From an uncultured Oscillospiraceae bacterium (GTDB lineage: Bacteria > Bacillota > Clostridia > Oscillospirales > Oscillospiraceae): a DNA stretch of 13,865 nt. The notes beneath the pieces are model-generated. The model was not told the DNA's origin, did no database searches, and worked only from the letters and a program-made list of their open reading frames with translations. The stretch spans positions 1-13,865 of the forward strand of contig CAKTMQ010000033.1 of the NCBI GenBank assembly GCA_934573945.1, given 5' to 3'. Position numbers and translations under genes: made by a program. This document shows, piece by piece, positions 13,768 through 13,865 of the stretch (position 1 is the stretch's first letter; each line of letters opens with the position of its first letter).

Positions 13768-13865
13768 ATGGATATTTTTAAAGTCCTGACTATGATTGGT
13801 GGGCTGTGTCTGTTTCTGTTCGGCATGAATCTGATGGGACAGGCGTTGGAACGCCGTGCAGGCGG
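13768..13865 (+). CDS. Na/Pi-cotransporter family protein, N-terminal fragment (runs off the window)
   Basis: The only plus-strand gene. The visible 32 residues read MDIFKVLTMIGGLCLFLFGMNLMGQALERRAGG. This fits the opening helix of NptA/PNaS-type sodium-phosphate cotransporters (I-G-G-L-x-L-F-L-F-G-M-x-x-M), whose full length is about 540 residues and often ends in a PhoU-like domain. AAGGAGA lies about 6 bases ahead of the ATG. It is divergent from the GntR unit across 183 bases. The identity is good but rests on a single helix; the transport residues lie outside the window. Confidence 0.82.
   Translation, partial: MDIFKVLTMIGGLCLFLFGMNLMGQALERRAG

Overview
The window looks like chromosomal DNA of an anaerobic, butyrate-forming member of the Clostridia, most likely Oscillospiraceae (the Flavonifractor/Intestinimonas/Oscillibacter neighbourhood). 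This rests on the GC-rich coding sequence with AT-rich promoters, strong Shine-Dalgarno sequences, a butyryl-CoA:acetate CoA-transferase of the gut Firmicutes type, non-mevalonate isoprenoid genes behind a CarD regulator, and a Gram-positive cdaA-cdaR pair. The placement is inferred from gene content, not from a marker gene. All genes but the last are on the minus strand, so the window reads right to left. I see no rRNA, tRNA, insertion sequence, prophage or CRISPR array.

Layout in transcription order. (1) 13768-13865, plus strand: start of a Na/Pi-cotransporter-like gene. (2) 13666-9483: a self-contained unit of a short GntR regulator, two multi-pass membrane proteins, an ABC ATPase and a 526-residue secreted or anchored protein of unknown function. 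It is driven by a consensus promoter overlapped by one of two mirror-image operators and closed by a strong terminator. (3) 9482-7730: a single-gene unit, but, with a long AT-rich leader holding a Rex-like box and twin 17-base repeats. (4) 7706-5865: CarD-family regulator, ispD and ispF, with a clear promoter and terminator. (5) 5836-4461: DUF3343 (putative Se/S carrier) and a cysteine-desulfurase-family enzyme. (6) 4438-1: cdaA, cdaR, an RseC-like protein, a DUF5685 protein, a J-domain/TPR protein and the start of a YicC-type endoribonuclease gene.

Inside units the genes are packed tightly. Overlaps of 1 to 23 bases, often ATGA, are the rule, so translational coupling is likely. Several start codons were moved inward from the longest frame because a good Shine-Dalgarno sequence sits in front of an internal ATG or GTG.

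The least explained parts are the GntR-controlled ABC unit with its secreted 526-residue partner, and the cysteine-rich trio (RseC-like, DUF5685, J-domain protein) downstream of the c-di-AMP synthase. Neither can be called a new system from sequence alone, but both deserve a neighbourhood-conservation check.
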